NCBI RefSeq assembly: GCF_015706575.1
Contig: NW_024037055.1
Location: 14,794,262 to 14,858,261 of the forward strand
Source of the DNA: Patiria miniata
Taxonomy: Eukaryota > Echinodermata > Asteroidea > Valvatida > Asterinidae
DNA length: 64,000 bases
Direction: 5' to 3'
Made by a program: the position numbers and the translations under genes. Below are positions 12,201 through 27,200 of this stretch, piece after piece. The notes under the pieces are model-generated. The model saw nothing but the letters and a program-made list of their open reading frames with translations. It made no database searches and was not told the origin of the DNA. Position 1 is the stretch's first letter. Each line of letters opens with the position of its first letter.

Positions 12201-15200
12201 AACACGGCACTGTTGGCTTGGATGAAGGCAGGGCACTGGACCTACAAAGGAAACCAACAGAAAATGTTGACAAAAATGAGTCTGAGGGTAGCTCCATCTC
12301 TAGACTCTACGGTCATAATCTCCTACATCACATCCTACACCCAAACTGGTTTCAGTGTAGTGTATATCATGTAGATATACACTACGAATGAAAAATGTTA
12401 CCATACCGCTTACAGTAAAAGGAAATAATAAAATGACTGACATTTGGCAATGATGTTCTGCAACAAGGATATACATACCTGACCAACACTAGGCGGCGTG
12501 TTGTCAGCAGTCATACTTGTGGTATAAACAGTCCGCTTCAGCCCAACGCTGTTGATTGCACGTACTGTGAGAATATTGGGCATCCCTGGAGACGAGAAAC
12601 AAGGGTGGTTATCAACTGGTGAAATTAGAGGAGCTGTCTGTCAATCTTCACGAGTTTTCACAAGTCCTTCAGCTTCAGATCAAGTCACAAGCTATTTTAT
12701 TGCGGCAAAGGCATTCCTTCGTCATCCTTCATTCCCATTTTGACCGTAATAATTGTGATAGATTTGTGGACTCCCTACCCCTTATGAACAAGAACCCCCT
12801 CAATGGTAACAAAGAGAGTTGTGGGAGACCATGGGGGACAATCGCTTGTAAGTCATATGCTCAAACAAACTCGCAATGGGTTTGTGCACATTTGGATAAA
12901 AACTAGTTACGTGTACTTCGCGCAGTGCATGCGCGAACCAGTATGCACGCGTGCATGGTGGAGTGCTGTGGCCTCGTGGTTAAGGGCACTGAATTCGTGG
13001 TCTGTGGGTAAAGCTGCGGGTTGTGGGTTTGAGTCCAGCCGGGGTCATGGTGCGTGTGCCCTTGAGCAAGGCACTTTGTCACTCATTGCTTCTCTCCACC
13101 CAGGAGTAAATGGGTACCTGTGAGGGCAGAGATGGTTATAGCTTGCTTGCGCCTAACAGGCAGCATCGAGCTGTATACTCCCCAGGGAGCTGAGATGGTA
13201 TTGGAAATGTTTAATTGGCCCAATGATCAGGGGTAATAATAATACTGTAAGCGCTGTGATTTAGTTCACTAATAAGAGCATTCTTAAATGCCGATTATTA
13301 TTATATATTATACATTATATATTATATATTATATGGTGTGTCCTGAGGAGCTTTTGAAAGTGGTCACAATTAAGCGCCATTTACCATTCATGAACGAACT
13401 GTGAAACAATGTCCGACGGCCAACAAGGGAGTCAACAAACTAGTAAGAGACCATTGATACTAAGTTAACACACATTCTACACAGCCAGTCAGTTGGACAG
13501 GCTGAAAAAACTCCACAAAATATCAACATCATAAAACCTATGCTAGACCAACAAGAAATTCTAAATCAGTCGCACCATACCTATATCTGTAGGAGTTATC
13601 AGCGCTAATGGAATGTAGGATTTGTTGGTTGGTGTGACTGGATACACATCGCTTCCTCCTGGGTACTGGCCCATGGAGAAATAGGTAGCAGTAATATCAC
13701 TCTCTCCATCTGTAGCATCCCATGTGCCATCGATGGAGTCTGTGTTGGGTTGATACAGGCCTCTACCACCTTCTAGGCTCTGTTAATTAGACAGAATATT
13801 ATTCCATTGGTCAGTAATACTGCGAGACCAGCAGCTGATTTCATGAAACTGCACCCATTTCAATGACGCTACTTCACTTAGCCACGTTGTTTTACATAAG
13901 TTGCACAACATTTCACTTTACCCAACATTAAAGTTATGACACATTTCACAACAAATTATGGCGTAACTTTTGTTAGCATTTTAGGTGGTGTACGATTTGG
14001 CTTGGTAACCGAAAATGGAACATTTTACTGACTGATCGTGATTATTGCCATGTCTGTCAATGCTCACCTTATCAAGAATGATACACGAAATGTAAAGCTT
14101 TGTTTTTGAAGTAAACAAATTGCTGTGACAGCTTTTCAGAGGTGCACGACAAATTTGGTGCATAAATCCTTCACATGGCGTAAGTTACACACTGTGAATT
14201 GGTTGGAGCCCAAGTATGAGTGCAGATGTTGATGCGCATGACACAAACTGAGGCCAGTACTTCCTTACTTCAAGTAAAGGTTACTGAATATATTTTTGTA
14301 CCAAAAAATAAGTGTAGACTGCAAATTATCAGTAAACCCTAAAGAGTTAAGTTGATTTCTAAAAATATCAGAACATTTTCATATTGTTTAGGATCTGCAA
14401 TAAAGCGACAAAGACAATAAAGCCCTTTTTAACTTCTTGCAGTATTATGCAGATATGTTAGAATTTTACCATAACTCAACTGTCATTCTATGAGACTTGG
14501 TACTAATTCAGTTGTTAGAAGAGAAGAAAGTCATTGTTACAAATGGTGATGCCTCATCAAATATTATACAAATAATGTTTATGAATGCAATGGAAAGAAT
14601 ATTTTCATGAGCTGAAAGATTGACTGTGCCGACTTGAATGGAACAGTCAATCTTTCACCGAATGAAATATTCCTTCCATTGTACGAATTACAAAACATTC
14701 ATTATTTGTTTTATATACACCTAAATAGATCCTTGTCATTCAATATTTTATGACAAAAAATACTTAGGCTTACTTCAATTTTACTTCATTTCCATGGCTA
14801 TAGACAACAATTATAAATCCATTATAAGTATCACGGTTTGTGTCAAAGGTTGCAGCCTGCCGCACCAAAATTGAGCAGCTCAGACTAAGTATGAAAGTGT
14901 TATACATCTCAAAATGTGTATCATCTATTGGCATAATCATCCCAAATCACAGCGTCATGTTATTGTCTAAGCTGCACCAGGAGCGTACAGTGAAAGACAG
15001 GCAGTATCTACTCACCAGGTCCACGCTTGCATCGTACTGGCCCAGGTCAGTGATCATAATCTCTGGTGGAGTGATGTCCACTGTGAAGCCGTTGGATGTG
15101 GATTCTAAGACATTGTCTGCATTGGTGATGGCTCGTAGTGTGCTGTAGTAAGTCACTCCATGCTGGAGGGGCAGAGGGGACTGGGCCTTGCCCATGGCGG

Positions 15201-18200
15201 CCAATCCTAAGGAAACAAAAATTAGAAAACAAGAAAACGTTAACTTAAAAATTAATTTTGTTATGCAACGGAGCGGAGAAATTTGCTTCCTAAGCAAAAA
15301 GAAATGTGCAGTGCATCAGAAATACTTTTTTTTTTTTATTGGGGCTGGTTTTTATTTTTCCTTTGTTTTGCAAATAACTCACTAATAATCATTTTCTGCG
15401 GAAAAGCTCATTAAAAATGATTTAATCTTTAACACGTGAGCAGGACAATTATCTTCAAGCAAACTTGAATCCTTGATCCCGATTGGTCGATCCACGACAA
15501 ACAACAGTGAGGTATTATTCCTTATACTATGGTTCATATTGCACTCTGCATATCACGTTGTGTTAGATGCGCGCACCATTCCTACTGCATGAAAGTATAA
15601 TAGGATAACTCGCTCAAAAATGTTTACAGTGTACATGTATCATCTTTACTATGCGTGAAGTTTGCTTGACAATAAATTTGTTATCCCACTTGTGCTCACG
15701 GAGCACGGAAAATGTAGTGCAACAACTTTGGAAGCAAACTTTTGTACTCGACCAGATTTTGACCTACGCTCCCACCAGAAAATAATAACAAGCAAGGTAG
15801 AAAACTCAGGACCACAACCGTTTCTAGTCTTATCATACCCAGATGTAACACTGAGCCGTACAAAAAGTCTCCCATCCCATCACTGGCCAGAATTTTAAAA
15901 TAATAATTGTAATATGCCTCTGTGATCCAGGTCTTTTTTACTGATAATTTTAAATAATTTTTCACTCCAGTTTTAATCAGCAATTTCTTGTCTAGATTAG
16001 CAAGTCTTTAGTAACCTGTCAATAATTAGTATAGCCTCTGTGATCCACTCTCTATTTTTAAACATAATTTTAAATAGTTTTACACTCCAGTTTTAATCAG
16101 CAATGTCTTGTCTTTAGAAGTCTGTTAATGATAATGAATAATTTCTTCCGTTATGATTTGTACCTTTCAATTTACAATTTAAAGATGTACTGATTGTATT
16201 TTAAGTAGTTTTTAACTAAAATACCTGTTTTAAATTTGAATGTTTTCAGCCTATGGGCTGCTTTTAATTCAAATAAATAAACCATAATAATAATACCACA
16301 TGGGTCAATAATACAGTTGTTGAAATCTATACATGTATGGATTTTAAATGTTGCAAATTAATATACTTTACCTGGTTCCCCTTCATCACCGCCAGGCACT
16401 ATGCCATCTGAGGTCAAAGGTTGTATATCCTCACCCCCGGGGGTTGTACCCACTGCCCATTCATAGTGAGATATGCCATGCAACTCACTCTGTATTGGAA
16501 GACAGTAATAAGGTTCAGGTGAACTGTTCAATTATTCTCTATGGTTCGTTCACGCTCAGCGTGAAAGCCAAAAGTAAATTCCTGACATCAGGCAAGAATT
16601 TGGGGTACAAATTTCATACAAGTAATTCAACTTGGTGAATCTCACCATTCAAATTTCAGTAAATTCAACTTGGTGAATTTCACGTTGCATTATGTTCCCT
16701 TCACAATGACATTTGTATGAATAAGCACATTTATGCAGTTACAAAGTTCAGGGAAATGGTCAATTAAAGGTTGGTTCACACTCATCAGCACTAAAGCCAG
16801 TGCAGTCAAAATGAATTTGTTGTGCGAATTTAGCAAAAGTTGATCACATTTTCACCATGGCAAATTTTGCTGTGAGTGTTTCTTGGCATTATATTCCCTT
16901 CTCAATTACATTTGTGTGAGGTTTTTAACCAGATTTATGCAGACCGAGTTGAAAAAGAAAAGAAAATAATCTTGAATTGTGAGCAAGTCGTGCAACAAAA
17001 TGTTGGTTTACAGTTTGAATGTTTCTGATTGACACTAAAAAAGTCCAACCAACCTCAAAGTCATCAAACCAGATAGTGACAGTAGTTCTTTCTTGCTGTG
17101 CATCAATATCTTGTAGCGTGGTTGGACCATCAGTCACGTAACCTATAAAAAAAACAATAATGAATGGAAATCAAGTTTGTAGAATACAATAAAAACTTCC
17201 TAACTGTGTTGTATCCGATGAAAATTGTGTTAATCAGAGACCTTTGTCTTCATTGCTTGATGTGCTCACACAGCAAATTTGGGGTGAAAAAGTTGAAACA
17301 CAAATTTGTGACATCACGCTGCAAAACTGCAGTTGAACCATAGAACTATTTTAAATTACTAGAGCACTTTTACTCATTCTCCGCTGAGTTACTTTGAAGC
17401 TGTCCTGATCCAGTGTAGGCATTTTGAATTCAAGTGCATGTTTGTAGAACATAATGAAATTAGATGGAATTAATTTTGAATTAAGATGCAAGGCGCAAGT
17501 ACAACATACACGAACAATGTAAGCGCACTTTCTATAAGTATGACGTACACGTTTACGTTGTTTGCGCAGAGCAAACTGAAGCGCTCATTTAAATACTGAT
17601 TGTGCATTTCGTTTGGGCATATCGGCTTTGACAACGCACTGATATATATAGAATACAAACACAGATATGCAAATAGCAGTACTAAATTTTGAAGTTTTCA
17701 ATAGGTTTGTGCACTAACATGGATGGGCCCAGCAAGCTTCACTTTGTACAGCGAGTTAGTGCATTAGTAATTCAATATAGCTCTTTGAGTTGAACAAATT
17801 TCAAATCCCACATATTTTGCTGCAAAACTTCTGTGACGTCAAATGCGCCGCGCATTCACGTTAGTTTGGATACATGTATTGGCCATTTATACTTCATGAG
17901 AACCCACCTGTCTGATCTTCCTCCACCACTCTGATTGGTGAGGAGCAGATGACATCACTGAATGCCCCTGCACCGTTCTGACTCTTGACACACACGTAGT
18001 AAACCGGTCGACAATCAACGGTGAACGCCTCATCGCTGCAGGTTGATGATTCGGTCAGTTGGAGATTCAGGTCAGTTAGGATGCCCTCGCTCTTGGAGCC
18101 CAGGGCGGAGAAAGGACGGATGTCTTCAGAATCTATAAGAAACAATTTGATAAATGTCAATGATCTTTGTATTACTGTTTATTGCCAACACACAAAACTG

Positions 18201-21200
18201 CTCCTCTTTTGTGCTTCAAGTTTAGATCTTGACATTGATGAGCTAAAGAGACTAACGGTATGGTAGCTGCAGACAAAAGAATGTTAGTTGTTCGGCTCAG
18301 CCAAAATCTGAACGTTTTACATGTATCCACAATTTTTACAAACTGAAACGCAAGTACTGTGTGGTGCGCACTTCGTGAGAACCGCGTAATCAATATTTTG
18401 GTTTTCATGAACTGACACGAAAGAATGTGGCAGACTTTAATTCAGAGAAGACGGCTTTGAAAGGTTTGACACAAATTTACTTCATCCGTGTACTTGTGGG
18501 GTTACAGAAACATTTAAGTAAAAATCTTTTAACTGGTGACAGTTTCAGTTCGTGAAAACAAACAAATTTACTGAGAGTACACACGCAGTACTTGGGTATC
18601 AGTTTGTGAAAACTAAAATTAAGCGGTACTGTACAGTGTGCGCGTGCACTTAAAGGGAATATACAACATTTGCAAACATCGAAAAATAAAACTACCAAGT
18701 TTTTGCGAAATACCTTAATAGGATGTTGGTAAATGACAGTCTAAAGCATCCTGTAAAATTATGGCACCTGGTATACTGTCATTTTCAAGAAAAGTTGTAT
18801 TTTTATATCAATTTCCAACGCTGATCGGCCGATCAGCGTTGGAAACAACTGGCTTTTTTTCAAATACTGGCCCCAATTGACCATTGCACTTGTTTGCAAT
18901 CGATTACAAACCTATGAACGGGTACGAGCCAGCTAGACTGGTTCCCTGACCTTACAATTCCCCAATGTATGTAAACTGCTCTGTTTCTTCTTATATGGAG
19001 TCAGGGAACCAGACTACAGGAAAATGATCGTTTTTCTTGGTTTTTATAGCATTTTCGAACCCAAAACCTCCAAAAAGTCAGTGTAACTATATTTGCTTTA
19101 TATTTCCAACCCCCCAATTCCATCCATTTCTGAAAATTACAGCAAAAGCAAATGATGTATATTCCCTTTAAACACCATCGAGTGTCAGTAATGATGTGAT
19201 TTCACAAGTTACGGACAACAAAGATGGAAGCCATACACCACTGACTCTCTGACAGCTACATGCATTGTTATCAGCATTTCTGAATGTGTGAAAATGCACA
19301 TTATGTGTGTGTAGGTAGGTAGGCATACACCACGTTATGGGGAAGTTCTTTATTGTTAGGGAAATTAGGACCGAGTTATGGGGACTTTCTGCTGTCCCCA
19401 TAGCATTTTCGGTCCCCACAAATACCTTGCACAGACGAGTGTAAGTCCCCACAATTACAGAACAAGAACACATACACTTTTGGGCCACTTAAAACGCCAC
19501 TGTTGAAGATATTTACACATGAAAAATATTTACATTTTGGGTGAGTGCTGTCAATTCAAGCAGGTTTTTTTTTTGAAAATCAGTTTTTGCAAATCCTACC
19601 TAATCTGACTATAAAACATTTCAAATCCTTAAATGACTATTTCCGTTTTGTGACATTAGTTTGTATGCTATACTGACATGGAGCGGTTCCCACTGCCACC
19701 CAGTAGCTCTTGATGCCACTCTGTCCATCTACAGCCAGCCAGGAGGCCTGGATGGTGCTGCGACTGTTCTGATACAAATATCCATTGACGACTTCTTCAA
19801 CTTCCCCGTCCAGATTGCCTCCGCGGACATATCTCATCTACAACAGAAATTATCATCACTTTTGGGTAAGTTTCCACCAAAGTTCTTGCTTTATACCCTT
19901 TCTAGAGAATTTTACCAGTATTTTTCAAAGCCCAACAGTAAATCAGGGTTCGACTTTAGCGGTAGCCCATTAGACAAATGCTAGTCAAAACAGCAGCGGG
20001 CTAGTCAAACTATTCCTTATAGTAGCCCGGCTGGCGAGTCAAAAATTATTGGGCTACAGCACAGATGAAAGGACAGGAAAAAATCAATCATTAAATTCAG
20101 AAAGCAAACCTGTATCAATTTGCGTCTAATCTTATTAACAATTTAGGGTTAGATTATTAGATCTGTTTATTAAAAACGCTGACAAGATTGTCGATTGCCT
20201 CAAGATACACGTTTTACATGTATGCACATTGTTGTTTATGAGACACTCTATAAAAGAAAAACATGCGGGCTAGTGAAAATGCCCGCAGGCTAGTTAGAGT
20301 CTGTTTCAGTAGCCCAGCTGGCTAGTAAAAAAATAAGTTAAGGTCGAACCCTGTAAATTCTTGTGCGACAAACTATTAAAACAACACACACAAAAAGAAA
20401 AAGCTATATGCCCCACGCATTGCCTATTGAGAGAGACTGGTGGTGCTTCGTTCTGAGGATGACTAGTGACACTATTAGACTCGCATTTCATGTGTAATCA
20501 AAATTGACAGATGCACACATTTCTCAGCTAGATTGGATATATTTATGATACACAGATTTATCGAAAGGGCACACAAAAAAGCTCACCCATCATTGCAGAT
20601 TTGAGTTGTGGGTCTAGTAATGAAGTTGAACAAATTAAAAAGGATGTATCTTTAACTCACCACCGGAGGAGTAGGATCTACCCTGATACCACTGGTCTCG
20701 TGAGAGGCTACAAGTTTAGCCTGGTTCCTTGCCTTGAGACGTGTGATGTAGATAGACCCGCCGCGCAATGCCAGATCGGTCTGCACGTGGGACTTGGCAT
20801 TGGCGTCCGATATTAACTCAAAGCTGTTGGGGTTTGCGTCTGAAACAAAGGGGAACAAGTTTACGATGAGAACATATAATGTAAATGACATCAGACCATT
20901 ATTTATTATTGCATTGTTTATTTATTTATTTCTGGTAAGGAAACCAATGATTCCTCAAAAGCGCTCTAGGCACTGTAGTTCGCAAGCCTGAAGAAACCTG
21001 TAAAGAGGAGACAATGACAAGAAATTACAGTTTTAGAGGTGGGAGGAAAAGCCCAGAAGAATATTCTAGGGAAAACCCTAGCAATCAGGTAGGGACTGAA
21101 AACCCAATCCACGTGTTCGCCAAGATGGGATTCAAACCCAGACCACAGCGGTGGAGGGCGAGGAAAGTACCGTTACGCCAACCTGACTCCCTCTTGGAAA

Positions 21201-24200
21201 TGTTATCTCACAACTACTTCTATGTTTCATGATCTTACCTGCCGGGAAGATCTTGATTTTGTTCCCTTGTCGCATCTCGTAGATGGCAAACTCAAAGGAC
21301 TCAATGCCAGACTCATCATCAAAGTAGTCCCAATGAACAGAGAGATTATCGGAATGTGACTATGAACAAAAATAAAATAGTTAACCATTACTGAAATTCT
21401 GAAAGTTACGTTTCTTAACAAACAATGGAAACTGTTCAAATCTAACAATAGCTTTGTGTAGCTCTTAAAACTGATCATGGGCCATTAATAGAGTCTTATT
21501 AAACTGTACTTTTTGACATTGATCAACCAGGTTCAAAATCTTGTCTGACCATCAGTCCATCTCTTGGGGTTTGCAGCATTGGAGAAGTCAGGACTACAAG
21601 AACCCATTTGTTGGAGTATCAGTGTGATTCAGGGCAAGACCTCCACGATGATAACGTCTCAAAAGTCGGAACACTTGGAACGTTCCCCTGGGGAACATCG
21701 CCTGTTCTAATTGGGAACATGCGTTGTACTACCTGGGAACAGCCCGACAACGCCAGGTGTTGCCGCTAATTCAGGAACAGCCTGCGCCAGTTGGGAACAC
21801 CCTGAACACAGCATGTTCTGATGGGAATACACAAGTCAGATCTACCAAGAACCCATTCTTAGGAGTATCAAAACTACTTACAAAGACAATGTTCACTCAC
21901 CTGGAAGTCAGCATCTTGACCCACCACCAGCCCATCGCCAAGAGTTCTCAGCATCGGAGGAGTCAGGTCTACCAAGAATCCATTCGTCGGACTATCGATG
22001 TGATTCAGTGCCTGGTTGACGGTGCGCAGGTTGACATAGACCTGGTCCTTGTGACGGAGATGGAAGTGATGCCACTCAATGGAGGCTGTCTCACTGCCTA
22101 CTGCCTCTGCCTCGTGGATGACCTCAAAGTCATTGGTGCCATTGGAGCTATTAAGAATTGTAAAAGAAGCAAAAGTTTTGAAGACTTCATGACAAAGGTA
22201 TCACCTTTTGATATAATTACAATGCATGTTAATAGAGTGCACGGCACCACAGGAATTGTGCTCAAGGTGCTGCATCATTATTACCCCTGCTCATTGGGTC
22301 AATGAAACATTTTAAAGGCAATCTCAGCTCCCTGGAGAGTATTGAACTCAGTGCTACCATTTCGACATAAGCAGTTTAGACCAATCACAGTAACCATCTC
22401 TGCCCTCACAGGTACTAATCTATTCTTGGGTTGGGACTTGGGAGAAGAAATTAGTGATAAGTGTCTTGCTCAAGAACGCACGCTGAACAACCCCAGGCTG
22501 GACTCGAACCCACAACCTGCAGGATTACGCACAGATCTCAAATTCCATGCTACAGACAATGAAGCCACAACACTCCATATAATCGCCTTAAGTTAAAAAC
22601 GTGGGAAAATTCCCTCTGGAAATTGTTTGAAATCTACGATGCTGTCTCATGCATTCTAAGGCAATTTGAAAGTAAATTTAGGAACTTATTTCACTCTATT
22701 ATGAATAACTTTATTATTCTTAGGCCCATTTTACTTAGTACCGTAACATTAGTCAGCAGCTGAATGCAGGGGGCGGGGTTGCACCCCCCCATTACACTTC
22801 TAATGTTACAGAAGCATAATACAAGCATATACATTTCGTTGGTCGACCTATGAAGTGATATAAGCTGTCAATCAGTTCTATTCTAAAAACTACAGGACAG
22901 AATTTGAACGTATTACATTAAATATGCCTTAAAATAACCAATCCATATTCACCTGTCATGTTTGCGATAGACTGTAACTTCGTAGTCTTCAATACCAGAC
23001 TCGGGATCAGAGAATCCTTGCCACTGAGCTTCCACAGTGGCTGCTCTTGAGGAGAAGTCTAGATCTGTAGGTCCTGGCAGCAGGCCGTCATAGACACTGC
23101 CTTGTAGTGGTGGAGTCAGATCCACAGTCACTGAGGAGATAGAAGATATCAAAATATCCATGATCCAGATAACAATAATTGAGGAGATGTCTAGATCTGT
23201 AGGTCCTGGCAGCAGGCCGTCATAGACACTGCCTTACTGCCTTGTAGCGGTGGAGTCGGATCCACAGTCACTGAGGAGATAGAACACATCAAAAATCAAT
23301 ATATGATTCAGATAACAAAAATTGAGGAGAAGTCTAGATCTATAGGTCCTGGCAGCAGGCCGTCGTCGACACTGCCCTGTAGCAGTGGAGTCAGATCCAC
23401 AGTCACTGAGGAGATAGAACACATCAAAACATCAACATATGATCCAGATAACAATAACTGAGGAGAAGTCTAGATCTGTAGGTCCTGGCAGCAGGCCGTC
23501 ATAGACACTGCCCTGTAATGGTGGAGTCAGATCCACAGTCACTGAGGAGATAGAAGATATCAGAATATCAATATATGATCCAGATAACAAAAATTGAGGA
23601 GAAGTCTAGATCTGTAGGTATTGTCAGCAGGCCGTCAAAGACACTGCCTTGTAGCAGTGGAGTCAGATCACTGAGGAGATAGAAGATATTGAAATACCAA
23701 TGATCCAAATAACAATAATTGAGGATAATAAATACCTCCATCCGAAGAAGCCGACACGTTGAGTTTATCATATCCACCATGGAAGGCTACCAGCGTTGAG
23801 TAGTACGTCTCCCCGTGCTGTAGGGTCACATAGCCAGAGCAGGCACTGTGCTCTCGACGAGACACTTGAATAAAGTCTGCCACGTTACTCAGGCCAGGCT
23901 GGGTCCCCACCGCCCACAGGTAGGAGAAGATCCCAGACTCAGGGTCATACCAATTGTGCCAGTTGGCACAGATCTAACCAACAAATCAAGAAAAAGAGTG
24001 AAACTTTGAATAGTGTTACAAATAACAAGCTCACATTAAATTGAAAATACCAATGTATTATTTTTTGGACACTTGGTAAAGTTTTGTTCACTCTTTAATA
24101 GGTTATACCAGTACTTCACACACAAATTTGTACTGTGAAGCAAATTCCCTAGACAGCAAACGTCAAAATGAAACTTCAGTTGTTGACTTCAATTCTCGGG

Positions 24201-27200
24201 ACATTTTGTTTAAAGAGTTCACCTCATTCCTGTCCTTGGTAAAGACAAGATCTCGCCCAGCATAGGGTCCATCAAACAGGTCGCCAGCGATGGGTGGACT
24301 GTCATCAACTAGAATGGGCTCATCGGCATTATCGATAGTTCTTAGGTCGACTGTGAAAGGAAGAAAACAGGCAACAGATAATCCTTGTACACAGCTTGCA
24401 GCTCTTAAAAACAAAGGATGTATAATTTGTGTTTTTCTAAAGCCTGCCGAACACGAGAAAAATGTATTCTTAATCATTCGCATGATTTCAAAAATGGGGA
24501 CAAACGCCAGCAGAAGAGAAGAATTGCACAATATCTTAAAATAACGTGTATACAGAGTGTGTGATTTCATTGGCTAGTTATTTTTGGGGGGCTCAAAACG
24601 TAGCACAGATTGCACAAAAATGTGGGGGATGTTCCAATGGCCACCCCCTCCTCCCTTGTCAAAAAGTGGGGGTACATATCCCCCTATCACCCCCCACCTT
24701 TACGTTTATGAAAAGACCAATCTTTATTTACCGTTGTTGACTGCTCTGACTTTAACCCAGCAGGGTATGCCGTTGGGTATCTTGAAGTCCATGAAGAGCT
24801 GTTCAGCCAAGACGTGAGCCTCCCAATCACGCAGTGACTTATCCCTGGGCGTCCTGCCTGCTGCTAGGTGATACTCAAACAGATGGGAGTCCGGATCGCT
24901 GGGCATTATCAAAAAGGAAATGGACAAAAAGAGAAATTACATGAGAAAGCCTGACACTGCCTCCTTTGGCTGTATCTGAATTTGGTATTAAATGGCTACC
25001 TCCTTGGTTTTTCCATTGGCAGGCTATGATGATTAGCCATAGTCATAGCCAATTATACCCATTTTGGACACAATCCAAGATTTTGTGGCTTCTGGGTTGG
25101 TTCAGTCTATGTCCAGTTTGAACACAACCTGATACTTTGCTGTAATGGCTTGGTTTTTGCCATGGGCACACTATGTTTAAATAGCTGTAACCATAGAAAA
25201 CTCTGCCCATGATGCACATGGTCTACTGCCCCACAGACTTGTAGTTTTTAGGGACCATATGGGGCAACCTAAAGTAAATTTACAATAAGATGGTTGTGCA
25301 CACCTAATAGACGAATCCAGTGACCGCCATTTTCAGTGGTGGTGCAAGGCTTTCGTGAATCGCGCTCGGCCAAAAGGTATACCAAAATGCGTGCGTGCCG
25401 CGTCTTTAAGAACTCATGCAGTATGCACGTAAGCATGACACCACGGCAGTTAACGCTTCTAATTCTGGTCGCCGGATTTCAATATACTCTCTTCTCTGCA
25501 CAGTTCACCAACTAGTGATATTTGTGATTTTTTAAAGAATGTTGACAACTTTAACATTCAGTTCTGTCCACGACTGACATAATTGTATGAGCAGTGCATA
25601 CTCAGTGCTTTCTGAGAACTTGCACACAAAAAACTCACAAACTTCTTTGGATAGAAGATTTGAGGCTTTGCATGGTGGAGTATCGGTATCGTTTTGGTTT
25701 GCGGTATAAACACCATGTGGTAATAACTACTGCTTAGAAGATATTTAGTTCTGAAAAGAACTTGTCCTGCTTATTATCAACTTTCGCTGAGTAGTTTTTG
25801 TTCTGATAAGAACAGTCCTGCTTTAAGTTCTAAAAGAACTTGTCTTTGGTCTCAACGTTTCGACTAGCCTGTTCTAGTCATCGTCAAGAGACTGTTTGGA
25901 TAGGTCTTGAACCACTTCGTTGTGCAGATGTCTCAATCAGCTTTTGTTACATTAAGAATAAAGCTTACAAATTTTATATCAGGTTTTGATAACATAAGTT
26001 CTATATGAAGACAGATAACTTCAGTTTCAAACTGCTTAAGTTATTACAGTATAACAATCATTACAGTATATTACAAATGTAGAGTTTCGTTTCAAAATGC
26101 GATATATCCATTTGAAAAATGTGAAACATTTGCGCCATAATGAAACTTCAAAGAATAAAAACAGTATGACAGCTGTTTCTCACTTTCATTTTTTGCTTTA
26201 CTGTATTCTTAAGTTGTGTTTAAGTACATAATAGCAGTAAAAATGGACTTTGGGCAGCCAGAAGATAGCAGGATTCTCAAAGCAAACAAAATGGCATATA
26301 TCATGTTTTGGACATAAACTCTTCAAATGTATCATGAAATAAACAAAAAACTACGGCCCAAAAAAATCTGATTGCTCACGTTGCGTTGACCTGCAGTCCA
26401 ATTCTACCGATGGAGGAGTCATAGGTGATGTCATGGATGCTGTAAATGAAGGGCGGAGTATTGTCGATAACGAGAGGGGTGCTGTGACATACAGTGAGTG
26501 CCATAGGACCGCCAAACTCTACCTTGTTGAGAGCACGCGCAGTTATGTAATATTCACCATCTGAAAAAATGAATGATACAAAATGTGAGCATATATTAAT
26601 CATTCTAAATATATCTTGAGGAAAAAGTTTTGGCTCAGTATATTTCACTTTGCCTGTGACATTTGCATACATCGTCAGCATTTTCACGAAGGGATGAATT
26701 GGGCCATGGGGTGTTGAACAGTGGTTTTGAGGAAAAAATGGGGTTTAAGTTGGTCATTTTTGAAAAAAGATTTCGCCTATTTTGGGAGCACATGCCGACT
26801 AATTTTTTACACAGATAGTAAGCTGAGATCTTAAACATCAAAGATGTACCTATTACAGTATAATAGAACAATTAATTGCAGAGTAATTAATCTCCACAGA
26901 GATCTGTCTGTCCACGAAAACTCAAAATCCCACACGCCTGTTGTTTTGACAAATTGCCAATACCCATGGTCCATACCTTTTGTGCAAATTTGTCTCTTTG
27001 TGAAAACTAACAATGTAAAATCCCACATGCGCATTGTTTTGCCCAATAGAACAACGTGATAGAGTTTGAATTTGTCTCTTTTTGAAAACTCAAAATATGA
27101 TTCAGGTGAAACAGGGTCGGCAGAACACTTTTCAAACGTGGGGGGGGGGGGCAACACCAAAAAAGGCACTTATCCAGAAAAAGGGGCACCTTCCATCGAT

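Noticed and set aside
19270..19480. Possible exon from the GGTCCCCA-rich stretch
   Set aside because: No acceptor-donor pair with matching phase; E43 and E44 already join in frame.
21724..22305. 193-codon plus-strand frame
   Set aside because: It overlaps E40 in antisense and runs into a SINE; the FN3-like reading on the minus strand is clearly the real one.
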